Shown here: positions 1-9,401 of the stretch, piece after piece
Layout: each line of letters begins with the position of its first letter
Position numbering within the stretch: position 1 is the stretch's first letter
Source: Thermovibrio sp.
GTDB taxonomy: Bacteria > Aquificota > Aquificia > Desulfurobacteriales > Desulfurobacteriaceae
Direction of reading: 5' to 3'
Length of the DNA: 64,000 nucleotides
Assembly (NCBI GenBank): GCA_015490195.1
Contig: WFYG01000044.1
Span: 30,755-94,754 of the forward strand
Made by a program: the position numbers and the translations under genes
Notes under the pieces: model-generated
What the model saw: the letters and a program-made list of their open reading frames with translations, nothing else
Databases searched by the model: none
Told to the model about the DNA's origin: nothing

Positions 1-1563
1 GACGCCAGCGGTAGAGAGATTAAAGGGGTAGAAATAGGCGACAACTACTTTGAGTTTGATAGAGAAGCTGTGGAGGGATTTACCGGGAAATTTCTAAGAG
101 CTGCAGCTGAGAAGCACTATCAGTTTTACATAAAACCTTACTTTGAAAGCATTTCAACTTCAGTTTCTTCAGATCTTGATAAAGCAAAAGAACTCAGGAA
201 AAGATTACAGAATTTCGTTAAAAAACTGGAGTTTAAAGTTGAAATACCTGAAATTACAAAGAAAAACTTTGATGAAGATGTTGAGAGGCTAAAGTCATTT
301 ATTAAAAAGTTAAAAGAATATTTAGGAGAACTTCCATCAGAGGAAGTTCTGACTTTTTCAACAAGTTGGATTAGTAAAGATTTAATGAATTTGTCCAATA
401 AACTTAGAACAAAAGAATATAAAGAACTAACTCCTGGAGAGAAGATACAGAAACTTATAGATACGCAGGTTAAAAGGTTGATTTTAAAACCCTCTAAAAA
501 ACTAATTATACCATGTATTATTTGTGAAGGTAGGAGTGCTATTAAAGATTTAACTTTTTCCACATCTCTTTCTGCTTTTGCAGGATTTAATGAAGATAAC
601 ATAAACTTTATTTATCTTTACACCAGAAATAGACAACTTCCCATATGTGAAATCTGCAACGCTATTCTCTTTTCTGCTTCTTTAGGATTTGTTCCTATTG
701 GTAATTATTACGATAACAGATTTCTCTTTGTTAACAACAGTGCGTCTGTAGAGGAACTGTTTAAGGATAACTTAAGGCTTGAATCCATTCTCAGGAAAGA
801 GAGAGAAAACCCACTGATTGAATTTTTTACTGAAAAAGTGATACTTGCTCATGAAAGAACTTCTCCATTAACCCTCAGCGGTATATCCGTTATTGAACTT
901 GAGGCACAGAAACCCAGAGTTAAAAACTTTAACGTTTCCTACGAAAAAGCAAGACTGTTTACGCAGGAAAAACTCACAGAAAATTTAAGGAAACTGGGCA
1001 AAGCTTCATTTAAACTGAAGGAAGGAAAGGCAAGTAAAACTGTAAGCCTTCTTGAGGAAATCGTTAACCAGCTTCTTACAGATTCTATATCCTTTACGTT
1101 TATCTACAAACTATTTAGGTACTACCTGAAAGATAGAAACAACAAAAATAAACCGAGCAGCGACGTTGAAGTTTATTTCAACCCTTTCCAGATTTTTCAG
1201 ATTTTGAACACTTACTTTCAATACCTTAAACTCTTTGGCGGAGGGAGTATGAAAACTCTTGAGGAAAGGGAGCTCCGACAGGCGTGGAGAAAAGGGAAAG
1301 AGCTCCGCAGTTTCTTTGAAGATGCTCGTCAGGAAAACAAGATTGATTCAATAGCGTTTAAACTCTTAAACGCCTTAAGAACTTCTAACTATCCCCGTTT
1401 TATGGACATTCTCCTCAGAGTTTATGCCGGTTTTTCAAAAGAGGTTCCGTATTTTCTGGTTAAAGGAGCCCAAAACCCGGAAATTTTTCAGCTCCTTGGC
1501 TACAGCTTTGTGGCTGGCTTTTTAGGAGAGGAGAAAAACAGTTCTGAAAGGGAGGAGGAATGA
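1..1563 (+). CDS. cas8: Cas8 large subunit, Cst1 (CXXC-CXXC) family, 5' truncated
   Basis: Large subunit of a type I-B Cascade effector, which recognises the PAM and recruits Cas3. The frame is open from base 1, so the GTG at 70 in the ORF track is probably internal and the true start lies upstream of the window. Two CXXC pairs, CIIC near residue 149 and CEIC near residue 190 (counted from the GTG), match the zinc-finger signature that defines the Cst1 family. Position directly before a Cst2/DevR Cas7 and Cas5t supports the call. It ends in ATGA overlap with cas7. Cas6 is absent from the window and in this subtype usually lies just upstream. Confidence 0.85.
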   Translation, partial: DASGREIKGVEIGDNYFEFDREAVEGFTGKFLRAAAEKHYQFYIKPYFESISTSVSSDLDKAKELRKRLQNFVKKLEFKVEIPEITKKNFDEDVERLKSFIKKLKEYLGELPSEEVLTFSTSWISKDLMNLSNKLRTKEYKELTPGEKIQKLIDTQVKRLILKPSKKLIIPCIICEGRSAIKDLTFSTSLSAFAGFNEDNINFIYLYTRNRQLPICEICNAILFSASLGFVPIGNYYDNRFLFVNNSASVEELFKDNLRLESILRKERENPLIEFFTEKVILAHERTSPLTLSGISVIELEAQKPRVKNFNVSYEKARLFTQEKLTENLRKLGKASFKLKEGKASKTVSLLEEIVNQLLTDSISFTFIYKLFRYYLKDRNNKNKPSSDVEVYFNPFQIFQILNTYFQYLKLFGGGSMKTLEERELRQAWRKGKELRSFFEDARQENKIDSIAFKLLNALRTSNYPRFMDILLRVYAGFSKEVPYFLVKGAQNPEIFQLLGYSFVAGFLGEEKNSSEREEE

Positions 1564-2864
1564 AACCGAGAGCCATTACCCTAACAGTTGTTTTTGACGC
1601 TATGAGCGGAAACTACGGTGAGACAGTTGGAAATGTCTCTGAACTTAAGAAGATATCTAAAAAGGGAAACCTCTATTCATTTATTTCCCGTCAGGCGATA
1701 AGGTATGAGCTCTGGAAATTTCTAAAGAATCAGTTTGGAATAGATACTTCAGACTACTGGAATGCTATTTCTGAGGAACTATATAAACAGATTGTTGATA
1801 GTAGTTTTTACTTTACAATTCGCTCGGGAATGATAGCGCTAAGAATAGCGCTGTCTAATACTTCGGATAAAAAATTTAAAAAACTCAAGTCGTCTCTTAA
1901 TAAAATTGAACTGTGGGAGAAGAAAACACCTGAAGAGCTTAGATTTTCTAATAGATCAGAACTACTGTCTGACTTTAAGAGAGATTTTCCTGATTTCTTA
2001 AATCTACTTGATAGAACTTCTCAAGAAGAAGAAAAGAATAAAAAACAAAAAGATAATGTAATAATCACTTCATTAAAGGAGATTTGGAGGTTGTTAACTG
2101 TTGAGAGTGAGAGAGAGGTGGTTCCTCCGCCAGAGATACTCCACGCCGAGCAGGAAGTTGTTCAGTTCCACCCGTCTGTTAACGCACTGAGCTGTGTTGA
2201 GGCAGATCTTTTCGGCTACATGAAAACTCAACAGGGAGAGAACGCAGCAACCCGTTCTGCAGTTGTAAGGCTCTCTCCGGCTATCTCCCTTGAGCCGATG
2301 CTCTTAGACACAGAGTTCGGAACCAACAAGAACTTTGCAGATAGAACAGGTGCAAATCCCAATCCGTACCAGTTTGAGCACCACTCTTCCCTCTACACCT
2401 ATACTGTAACCGTTGGCCTTGACAGGCTTGGCTGTGAGTTTGACAGGAGCGGAAGGAAAGTGGCGGAGCTCCCAAAAGAGGAGAAGCTCAGGAGGGTAGA
2501 GATGGTTTTAGATGCGATTCCATTTTTAGTTAGAGAGGTAAAGGGAAGAACTGAAAACCTCTCTCCCCTCTTTGTCATAGGAGGAGTTTACCCGGTTAAA
2601 AACCCATTCTTTGTGGGAAGGGTCAACGTAAGTTACAACCGCAACACTGATAAATACTCGGTAAACACTGCTGTTTTAAACAGCATCTTCGGTTTAGCCT
2701 TTAAAGGAGAGCCTGTTGGCAGGTATACCCACTGCGGCTTTGTAGATGGATTTTGGGAGAATGACTTTGAGAGAGAGCTCCAGCTACCAGAGGGTAACTT
2801 CGTTGGAGATATTTCCGGATTTTTCAACAGGGTTAAAGAAGAAGTCAAGAAGGGGCTGGAGTAG
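1560..2864 (+). CDS. cas7: Cas7 backbone subunit, Cst2/DevR family
   Basis: Repeated backbone subunit of Cascade that coats the crRNA. The N-terminal RRM-like beginning (AITLTVVFDAMSGNYGETVG) and the later block around 'NRNTDKYSVNTAVLNS' fit Cst2/DevR proteins. A GGAGGA ribosome site lies just before the ATG, which overlaps the cas8 stop (ATGA). Residues of about 110-190 form a Lys/Glu/Ser-rich stretch less like the core and may be an inserted loop or helical domain. Length of 434 aa is longer than the roughly 300-aa typical size, consistent with that insertion. Confidence 0.87.
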   Translation: MKPRAITLTVVFDAMSGNYGETVGNVSELKKISKKGNLYSFISRQAIRYELWKFLKNQFGIDTSDYWNAISEELYKQIVDSSFYFTIRSGMIALRIALSNTSDKKFKKLKSSLNKIELWEKKTPEELRFSNRSELLSDFKRDFPDFLNLLDRTSQEEEKNKKQKDNVIITSLKEIWRLLTVESEREVVPPPEILHAEQEVVQFHPSVNALSCVEADLFGYMKTQQGENAATRSAVVRLSPAISLEPMLLDTEFGTNKNFADRTGANPNPYQFEHHSSLYTYTVTVGLDRLGCEFDRSGRKVAELPKEEKLRRVEMVLDAIPFLVREVKGRTENLSPLFVIGGVYPVKNPFFVGRVNVSYNRNTDKYSVNTAVLNSIFGLAFKGEPVGRYTHCGFVDGFWENDFERELQLPEGNFVGDISGFFNRVKEEVKKGLE

Positions 2865-2867
2865 ACA

Positions 2868-3614
2868 ATGGAAGTTTTGAAAATTAAACTCTACCAGCCT
2901 GTTGCCTGTTACAGAAAGCCTCTCTCTTTTGGGGTAGTTGAAACCTTTCTCCTTCCTCCTTTCTCAACAATCAAAGGTTGGATTCACTATACGGCAGACG
3001 TAGAGAGAGAGCATTCTATGAAAGTTAGCATTCACGGTAGCTTTGGAACCGTAGGTTACCAGCTTCAGAAGTTTAAGAAGTTTGACAGAAAAAGGGAAGG
3101 ACAGCCGGAAGTTCCCGGTTTTGGTAAGACCCTAATAAGCTCTCCTATTTATGTTCAGGAGCTCTTTGATGTTAACCTCACGATTTACGTATCAGCAGAT
3201 AAGAAACTCCTTCAAAAGTTCCGTGAAAACCTTTTGATAAAGGATTTTATCTCCCTTGGAAGGAGAGAAGACCTTGCTCTCCTTGTTGAGGAGCCTAAAC
3301 CTGTAGAGCTTGTACCCTTTAAAGCTCCTCGGTTTCTTCGCATTAGAGAGCTCACCTATTTAACAAGAGAAACTGCTAAAAAATTAAGACTCAGCGGAAC
3401 CTACTACAGACTCGGAATCTGCTACGATGAAAAACTTAAAAAGCTTGTAGGATGGCGTTATTTCCTGAAAAAGGAAGATTTCCTCTTAACTGCTCCTGCA
3501 TCAAGACGGATAGGAAAAGACCTTGACTTTATATACGTTGATCCTGAAGATGGTAGAGCAGTTGAAATGGTAAATCTGGAGGCCTGTAGTGAAACTTCTG
3601 GCGAAGGTAATTAA
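2868..3614 (+). CDS. cas5: Cas5, Cas5t type
   Basis: Caps the 5' end of crRNA in the type I-B effector complex. The N-terminus 'KLYQPVACYRKP' with 'PPFSTIKGW' (RAMP fold start) and the mid-protein 'LGRREDLA' are hallmarks of Cas5. It starts three bases after the cas7 stop. Its 3' end overlaps the cas3 GTG start by 26 bases, indicating translational coupling. Length of 248 aa is normal for the family. Confidence 0.88.
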   Translation: MEVLKIKLYQPVACYRKPLSFGVVETFLLPPFSTIKGWIHYTADVEREHSMKVSIHGSFGTVGYQLQKFKKFDRKREGQPEVPGFGKTLISSPIYVQELFDVNLTIYVSADKKLLQKFRENLLIKDFISLGRREDLALLVEEPKPVELVPFKAPRFLRIRELTYLTRETAKKLRLSGTYYRLGICYDEKLKKLVGWRYFLKKEDFLLTAPASRRIGKDLDFIYVDPEDGRAVEMVNLEACSETSGEGN

Positions 3615-5877
3615 GAAAAAAGGAGAGAAAACTTACCAGACTATTGAGGAACACACAGAGGAGCTCCTCAAAAACCTTAAAGTTCTTAAAAGTCTTTATG
3701 GAAACGAGATTGAGGAAAATCTGGGAAAAGAAACTGGAAATTTCTGGGAGCTCCTCAAAAAAGCGGCTCTCTACCACGATTTAGGAAAAGCTTCCTCTCA
3801 TTTTCAATATAAAATTAAAAAGAGTTTAGGTTGGAAAGAAAAACTTAAAAAGCCGGAAGGAAGAGAGATTCCTCACAACTATCTCTCTGCCATCTTTCTC
3901 CTTGGAGATAATGCTTTTAATTTTGACCTGTGGGATGTTCTTCTCTTTGCCGTTGCTTTCCACCACGACAGAGAGCTTGACTTTTCGCTGGAGCGATTTT
4001 TAGAAGGCTATAAAGATTTAAAGGGAAATTTCCCATATTTGACGAATTTCCTGAATAAACACGGAGAAAAATTCGGGAAGATAGACGAGCTGGCACTTGA
4101 AGATGTCTACAGAATTCTTTTAGAGCTCTACGACATCTACAACTCGGGAGCTCCCTACAGCCGTTTAAAAAATTACTGGAACAGTATAGCCTCTGAGAGG
4201 ACAATCATTTTTACAAAAGGCCTCCTCCATAAACTTGATCATTCTGCCTCAGCCGGGGTTTCCGTAGAGATAGAGCCGATAAAAGGAAAAGATGAGATTG
4301 TTTTAAAGAAACTTTCAGAAAATCTGGGAAAAAAGATAGCGTTTAAGCCGTTTCAGATTAAAGGAAAAGAGAAAGCTGGAGAAAACCTGATAGTTGCTGC
4401 TCCAACAGGAAGCGGAAAAACGGAGTTCGCTCTTAACTGGGCTAAAGATAGAAAAACTTTTTATACCCTTCCGGTTAGAACCTCTGTTAATGCCATGTTT
4501 AGGCGTTTAAATAATTACTTCCCAAATAGAGTGGCTCTTCTCCATGGAGATGCTGCCGCTGAATACCTTCTAAGCTCTGAAGATGAAGGCCTTGAGGCTA
4601 ACTTTATCCAGTATAACCTATCGCTTCAGCTCTCCATGCCGGTTACAGTCTCAACTGCCGACCAGCTTTTTACATCAGTTTTTAAGTATCCAGGGTTTGA
4701 GAAGCTCTACTCAACAATGAGCTACTCATCAGTTGTAGTTGACGAACCGCAGGGCTATTCACCAGATACCCTTGCCTGCATAGTTCAAGGTATAAAAGAG
4801 GTTTCCGAGCTTGGCGGAAAGTTCTGTGTAATGAGCGCAACCCTTTTTCCATTCCTTCAAGATGAATTGAAAAACTTTGACGTTTTGGAGAATAGGGAGC
4901 TCTACGAAGAATACCCGAGAAAACACCAGATTGAGGTCGTAGAAGACTCCATTCTCAGTTCCGCCGGTCTCATCTCCTCTCTGGTAGGTTCTGGGAAAAG
5001 GATTCTCGTTATTGTAAACACTGTTCCTCGGGCAAAAGAGATTTACAGGCTCTTAAAAGGTAGCGTGGGAGCTCCCGTTAAACTCCTCCACTCTCGTTTT
5101 ATCCAGAGAGACCGTTCCCGCCTTGAAGATGAAATCTACAGAGACCAAAAGAAAAACGCTCCAGTAGTTTGGATAACCACTCAGCTTGCAGAGGCCTCTT
5201 TAGACATAGACTACGACGTTCTAATCACAGAAGCGGCCTCTTTTGATTCGCTTGTCCAAAGAATGGGTAGAGTTTACAGAAAAAGAACTTACGAAGAAGA
5301 GACTCCCAACGTTTACATCTACACGGAAGCCTCAGGAGTTGGTTCAAACTCCGTTTACCATAAAGAACTCGTTGATGCAGCAGTTGAAGCTCTAAAACCT
5401 TTTTCCGGAAAGACTCTCAGAGAGATTGAAAAGTTTGAGATTATGAGAGAGCTCTACTCTTCTTCTCAAATTCAGAATACAGACTTTTACAGGGAATTTA
5501 AAGACAACATTGACCTTCTAAAATATGGATTCAGGTCAAAAAACAGGCAGGAGGCTCAAAGATTCTTCAGAAGAATTGCAAATATTTCTGCCATTCCAGA
5601 AGATATTTATAGAAGAATGAGAGAAACCATAGAAAGCTGCATAAATACTGTTCAAGACTACGCGCTAGACCGGAAAGAACGCTTAAAAGCTCTTTACAGA
5701 CTGAAAGAGTTAACAGTAAACGTTCCCGTTTTTCTCCTGCAGAGAAACAGAGATGCTTCTGTAGTAAAACTTCCCGGATTCAAAAAACACGGAATTTTCC
5801 TGATAAATCTTCCTTACTCTGTAAACCTTGGCCTTGAAGATAACCATGAAGAAGGAAATGATGTTGAGTTTATCTGA
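3589..5877 (+). CDS. cas3: Cas3 HD nuclease-helicase
   Basis: Effector of type I interference, which unwinds and shreds target DNA after Cascade binding. The HD nuclease domain comes first (LYHDLGKAS near residue 60, with a second histidine pair HHD near 125). The superfamily 2 helicase follows: Walker A APTGSGKTE near 270, DEPQ Walker B near 384, MSATL near 415 and the motif VI-like QRMGRVYRK near 556. All key motifs are present, so it should be active. The GTG start is preceded by GGAGG about six bases upstream and lies inside the end of cas5. Confidence 0.92.
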   Translation: MKLLAKVIKKKGEKTYQTIEEHTEELLKNLKVLKSLYGNEIEENLGKETGNFWELLKKAALYHDLGKASSHFQYKIKKSLGWKEKLKKPEGREIPHNYLSAIFLLGDNAFNFDLWDVLLFAVAFHHDRELDFSLERFLEGYKDLKGNFPYLTNFLNKHGEKFGKIDELALEDVYRILLELYDIYNSGAPYSRLKNYWNSIASERTIIFTKGLLHKLDHSASAGVSVEIEPIKGKDEIVLKKLSENLGKKIAFKPFQIKGKEKAGENLIVAAPTGSGKTEFALNWAKDRKTFYTLPVRTSVNAMFRRLNNYFPNRVALLHGDAAAEYLLSSEDEGLEANFIQYNLSLQLSMPVTVSTADQLFTSVFKYPGFEKLYSTMSYSSVVVDEPQGYSPDTLACIVQGIKEVSELGGKFCVMSATLFPFLQDELKNFDVLENRELYEEYPRKHQIEVVEDSILSSAGLISSLVGSGKRILVIVNTVPRAKEIYRLLKGSVGAPVKLLHSRFIQRDRSRLEDEIYRDQKKNAPVVWITTQLAEASLDIDYDVLITEAASFDSLVQRMGRVYRKRTYEEETPNVYIYTEASGVGSNSVYHKELVDAAVEALKPFSGKTLREIEKFEIMRELYSSSQIQNTDFYREFKDNIDLLKYGFRSKNRQEAQRFFRRIANISAIPEDIYRRMRETIESCINTVQDYALDRKERLKALYRLKELTVNVPVFLLQRNRDASVVKLPGFKKHGIFLINLPYSVNLGLEDNHEEGNDVEFI

Positions 5878-6379
5878 TTTTGAAGAGGCAAGGATAACGG
5901 GAATAAAAGTTAACTACTATTTTGTCTGTAAAAGGAAGCTGTGGCTCTTTTCAAGGGGATTGGCCTTTGAGAGTTCCTCTGAAAAGGTAGCGCTGGGAAA
6001 GTTGCTCCACGAAATTGTCTATCCAACAAGTAAAAGGAAAGAGGTTCTTATAAATAACCTGATTCGGATAGATGTCGTTTCGCGGAAAGCAGTTAGAGAA
6101 ACGAAATTCTCCTCAAAGATGGAAGAGGCAGACAGATGGCAGGTTTACTACTATCTGTTTTACTTAGAACAGCTTGGGATTAAGCGGGAAGGGGAAATTG
6201 CCTACCCGAAGGAGAAGAGAGTTGAGAGGATAAAGCTTACAGATGAGATAAGGAAGAAGTTGATTGAGATTCTGGAGGATATTGAGAGGATAGTTTCCCT
6301 CCCGAAACCTCCAGAGGCGGAAAAACAATCTTATTGTAGAGCCTGTGCTTACTACGATTTCTGCTTCTCGGAAGATTAG
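5846..6379 (+). CDS. cas4: Cas4 RecB-like Fe-S exonuclease
   Basis: Helps Cas1-Cas2 select and trim prespacers with the right PAM. A RecB-type core is visible: ETKFSSKMEEADRWQ, with the E-x-K element and the Q-hxxY motif (WQVYYYLFYL). A C-terminal CRACAYYDFC cluster plus an N-terminal Cys in FVCKRKLW would ligate a [4Fe-4S] cluster. The ORF track begins at TTG 5828; I prefer ATG 5846, though ATG 5858 or 5861 are also possible. All starts overlap the end of cas3. Confidence 0.88.
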   Translation: MKKEMMLSLSDFEEARITGIKVNYYFVCKRKLWLFSRGLAFESSSEKVALGKLLHEIVYPTSKRKEVLINNLIRIDVVSRKAVRETKFSSKMEEADRWQVYYYLFYLEQLGIKREGEIAYPKEKRVERIKLTDEIRKKLIEILEDIERIVSLPKPPEAEKQSYCRACAYYDFCFSED

Positions 6380-7357
6380 ATGGAAAGGATTTACATATTT
6401 TCGCCTGGAAGATTAAGAAGAAAAGAGAATACCCTCTCTTTTGAGGGGGAAAAGGGAAGGAAGTTTATTCCCGTTGAAGGGTTAAAGGAGATTTACCTCT
6501 TCTCTGAGATTGATTTGAACAGTAAAGTTTTGAACTTCCTGTCTCAGAACGGAGTTATCCTCCACGTTTTCAACTATTACGGCTACTATTCCGGAAGTTT
6601 TATTCCAAGAAAATCTGCTGTTTCAGGATTTTTAACTGTTAAACAGGTTGAGCACTACTTAGGCAGCGAAAAGAGGACATTCCTGGCTGCATCTTTTGTT
6701 GAAGGGGCAATTTACCACTCAATCAGAAACCTGAAAAAGAGAGGAGTTGATGAAAGTGAGGTTGAAGAGTTGAGGGAGCTCCCTCATAAACTCTACAGAG
6801 CTTCTTCTGTTCCTGAAATTATGGCTGTAGAGGGAATGGCAAAGGAGATTTACTACTCCCTTTTTGATTCCCTGATTGAAGACAATTTCTTTAAACTAAA
6901 AAAGAGAGAGAAGAGACCTCCCTCTAACCCTGCGAACGCTTTGATTTCCTTTGTAAACTCAATGATTTATACGGCAACTCTTTCGGAAATTTACAAAACC
7001 CAGCTTGACCCGACCATAAGCTACCTTCACGAACCCTCAACCGGCAGGTTTTCTCTCTCTTTAGATATTTCAGAGATTTTCAAGCCTCTGGTTGGAGATT
7101 CTGTGATTCTTTCACTTATAAAGGGAAAGAAGCTGAACAAGAAAGATTTTGATAGCTCTTTAAACTATGCATATCTAACAGAATCAGGCAGGAAAAAAGT
7201 GGTTTCGGCAGTGAAGGAAAAGTTAGATACAACTGTTAAACACAGGAAACTAAAAAGAAAGGTCTCACACAGATACTTGATTCGGCTTGAGTGCTATAAG
7301 CTCATCAAACATTTAATAGGAGAATCTGTTTATAAACCTTTAAAAGCGTGGTGGTGA
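6380..7357 (+). CDS. cas1: Cas1 spacer integrase
   Basis: Metal-dependent integrase of CRISPR adaptation. The expected acidic/histidine triad is visible: Glu in VPEIMAVEGMAKE, His in SYLHEPS and Glu in LDISEIFKP. Length of 325 aa is typical for I-B Cas1. It starts at the ATG that immediately follows the cas4 stop and ends in a TGATG junction with cas2, so the adaptation genes cas4-cas1-cas2 form one tightly coupled unit. Confidence 0.94.
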   Translation: MERIYIFSPGRLRRKENTLSFEGEKGRKFIPVEGLKEIYLFSEIDLNSKVLNFLSQNGVILHVFNYYGYYSGSFIPRKSAVSGFLTVKQVEHYLGSEKRTFLAASFVEGAIYHSIRNLKKRGVDESEVEELRELPHKLYRASSVPEIMAVEGMAKEIYYSLFDSLIEDNFFKLKKREKRPPSNPANALISFVNSMIYTATLSEIYKTQLDPTISYLHEPSTGRFSLSLDISEIFKPLVGDSVILSLIKGKKLNKKDFDSSLNYAYLTESGRKKVVSAVKEKLDTTVKHRKLKRKVSHRYLIRLECYKLIKHLIGESVYKPLKAWW

Positions 7358-7611
7358 TGTTTGTTGTTGTAACCTACGATGTTGACGTTAAGAGAATTGA
7401 TAGAGTAAGAAAAACGTTGAGGAAGTATCTCTGTTGGGTTCAGAACTCGGTTTTTGAGGGAGAGATTACAGTCTCAAACCTTGCAAGGTGTAAGGCGGAG
7501 CTCTCCCGGATAATAGAGGAAGAGGATTCAGTTTACTTTTACGTTATGAGGAGAGCTCCCAACAAAGAAGTTTTAGGAGTCCTTAAAAACCCAATAGATG
7601 ATATTATTTAA
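7357..7611 (+). CDS. cas2: Cas2 adaptation protein
   Basis: Small dimeric scaffold for the Cas1-Cas2 integrase. The N-terminal strand 'VVVTYDV' carries the conserved Asp, followed by KTLRKYLCWVQNSVFEGE, typical of Cas2. The ORF track starts at GTG 7348, but ATG 7357 overlaps the cas1 stop (TGATG) and gives a normal 84-aa protein, so I use it. It is the last cas gene before the leader and array. Confidence 0.93.
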   Translation: MFVVVTYDVDVKRIDRVRKTLRKYLCWVQNSVFEGEITVSNLARCKAELSRIIEEEDSVYFYVMRRAPNKEVLGVLKNPIDDII

Positions 7612-7823
7612 ATCCCGGAGTTAGTATATCCAAACTCTGCAGCGAAACCGTTTTTTCTTCAATCTTGCTCAATTGCCTATCCATCAAAGGTTTAAGCCAT
7701 CTTTATTAGATGTTCATAAAAAACTTATACTTCCGTCGCTGCACTTGACTGTCTCTTCACTATCCTATATACTTGAAGTTAGATACTGTAGCTCTTTGAC
7801 TATTAGAATAAGCTAAATCTGGT
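7612..7823 (+). promoter_or_regulatory. CRISPR leader
   Basis: The 212-base AT-rich stretch without an ORF between cas2 and the first repeat. Repeat degeneracy occurs at the opposite end of the array, so this is the leader-proximal side where new spacers are inserted. It contains the near-consensus promoter listed separately. Confidence 0.8.
7745..7773 (+). promoter_or_regulatory. Leader promoter for the CRISPR array
   Basis: TTGACT (7745-7750), a 17-base spacer, then TATACT (7768-7773); each hexamer has one mismatch to the sigma70 consensus. The expected start near 7780 lies about 44 bases before repeat 1, so the pre-crRNA would be transcribed on the plus strand. Confidence 0.75.
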
Positions 7824-9401
7824 GTTTTATCTGAACTAGTGGGATTTAAACCGATTTATGGAGCCTTTTATCTCATCAAGGCTCCAATAGTTTTATCTGA
7901 ACTAGTGGGATTTAAACATGAACTTTCTGCCGCAGACAGGACAGGTTTTCTCTGGTTTTATCTGAACTAGTGGGATTTAAACTTTATTTCGCTCCTGCTT
8001 TTATCGGTTGCTACTTTATGTTTTATCTGAACTAGTGGGATTTAAACTTTACTTGCAAAGAGAAGGAATGTCCGATATGTAAGTTTTATCTGAACTAGTG
8101 GGATTTAAACCCTTATAGTGGTTTATTATCTTCACTACTGAAATATAGTTTTATCTGAACTAGTGGGATTTAAACATCTATGTTAGAAATGCTACATTAA
8201 TTCATAGAATTGTTTTATCTGAACTAGTGGGATTTAAACGGAAGACAAAAGACGGCAAGCTAATGAACAACTGGGTTTTATCTGAACTAGTGGGATTTAA
8301 ACTTGTTACACGTGAGCCTTAAAGGCTCAGGTTCACCGGTTTTATCTGAACTAGTGGGATTTAAACTTAAAATATGAGGGAGGCATTTAACCTCCCTCAT
8401 TGGTTTTATCTGAACTAGTGGGATTTAAACCAACTCTGTGCATGAAGTAGGCTCCGGCGGCTCCTCGTTTTATCTGAACTAGTGGGATTTAAACTAAAAA
8501 CACAACTAAAAACGACTTTGTTGACGCCAAAGTTTTATCTGAACTAGTGGGATTTAAACCAAAAGAGGCTGAAGAATACACGGGGCTGTGTTTCAGTTTT
8601 ATCTGAACTAGTGGGATTTAAACTTCTAAGGCTCTCTGAAACGCCTTCTTCTTAATGCCCAGTTTTATCTGAACTAGTGGGATTTAAACCTTCTATTGCT
8701 TTTTCGTAAATACTCTTTTTGAAAGTTTTATCTGAACTAGTGGGATTTAAACCACTAAACGCGCAAGGGAATGGAAAAGACTCGTGAGAGTTTTATCTGA
8801 ACTAGTGGGATTTAAACGGAGCCTGGAGGACATCGCAAACATCAAAAGAAGTGTAAGTTTTATCTGAACTAGTGGGATTTAAACTAAACAAAAGGGGCTT
8901 ATCGGAACCCTCAAAGAGAGTTTTATCTGAACTAGTGGGATTTAAACAGGTCAAAGGTTTCGTCTCCGTTGTCTCCAAAGTCGTTTTATCTGAACTAGTG
9001 GGATTTAAACCAAGGAGTACGGTTCAGGAGTATAAGTTGGGCTTAGGAGTTTTATCTGAACTAGTGGGATTTAAACCAATCTGTTCATACTTTGAGAGTA
9101 GCTCGGCAAGGGTTTTATCTGAACTAGTGGGATTTAAACCTTCCTGGGCTGCCGTGAACGCCTGCATCCCAGAGAGGTTTTATCTGAACTAGTGGGATTT
9201 AAACTATTGACCCTGTAGAGGAGCTCCCGGACGAAGTAGCAGGTTTTATCTGAACTAGTGGGATTTAAACTCTTTTTTCTACTCTCCCCCGGACTATGAG
9301 GAAATTGGTTTTATCTGAACTAGTGGGATTTAAACTGTTCACGAGTTAAACAGGTTGTCTGAGGAGGGAATAGGTTTTATCTGAACTAGTGGGATTTGGG
9401 A
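7824..9401 (+). CRISPR. CRISPR array, 25 repeats and 24 spacers
   Basis: The 28-base repeat begins GTTTTATCTGAACTAG and ends TGGGATTTAAAC. I placed repeat starts at 7824, 7890, 7955, 8020, 8083, 8148, 8212, 8275, 8339, 8403, 8467, 8532, 8596, 8662, 8725, 8790, 8857, 8920, 8983, 9049, 9112, 9177, 9243, 9308 and 9374. Spacers are 35-39 bases. Repeats 1-24 look identical; the last differs in its final four bases (GGGA instead of AAAC), marking the trailer end. The repeat's 3' end ATTTAAAC resembles the 8-base 5' handle (AUUGAAAC-like) of type I crRNAs, which agrees with plus-strand transcription. Confidence 0.98.

Noticed and set aside
138-602. 154-aa minus-strand ORF in cas8
   Set aside because: Shadow ORF in AT-rich coding sequence; low-complexity Ser/Leu/Phe content.
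8872-9192. 106-aa ORF inside the CRISPR array
   Set aside because: It is a translation of repeats and spacers (recurring VLSELVGFK) and not a gene.
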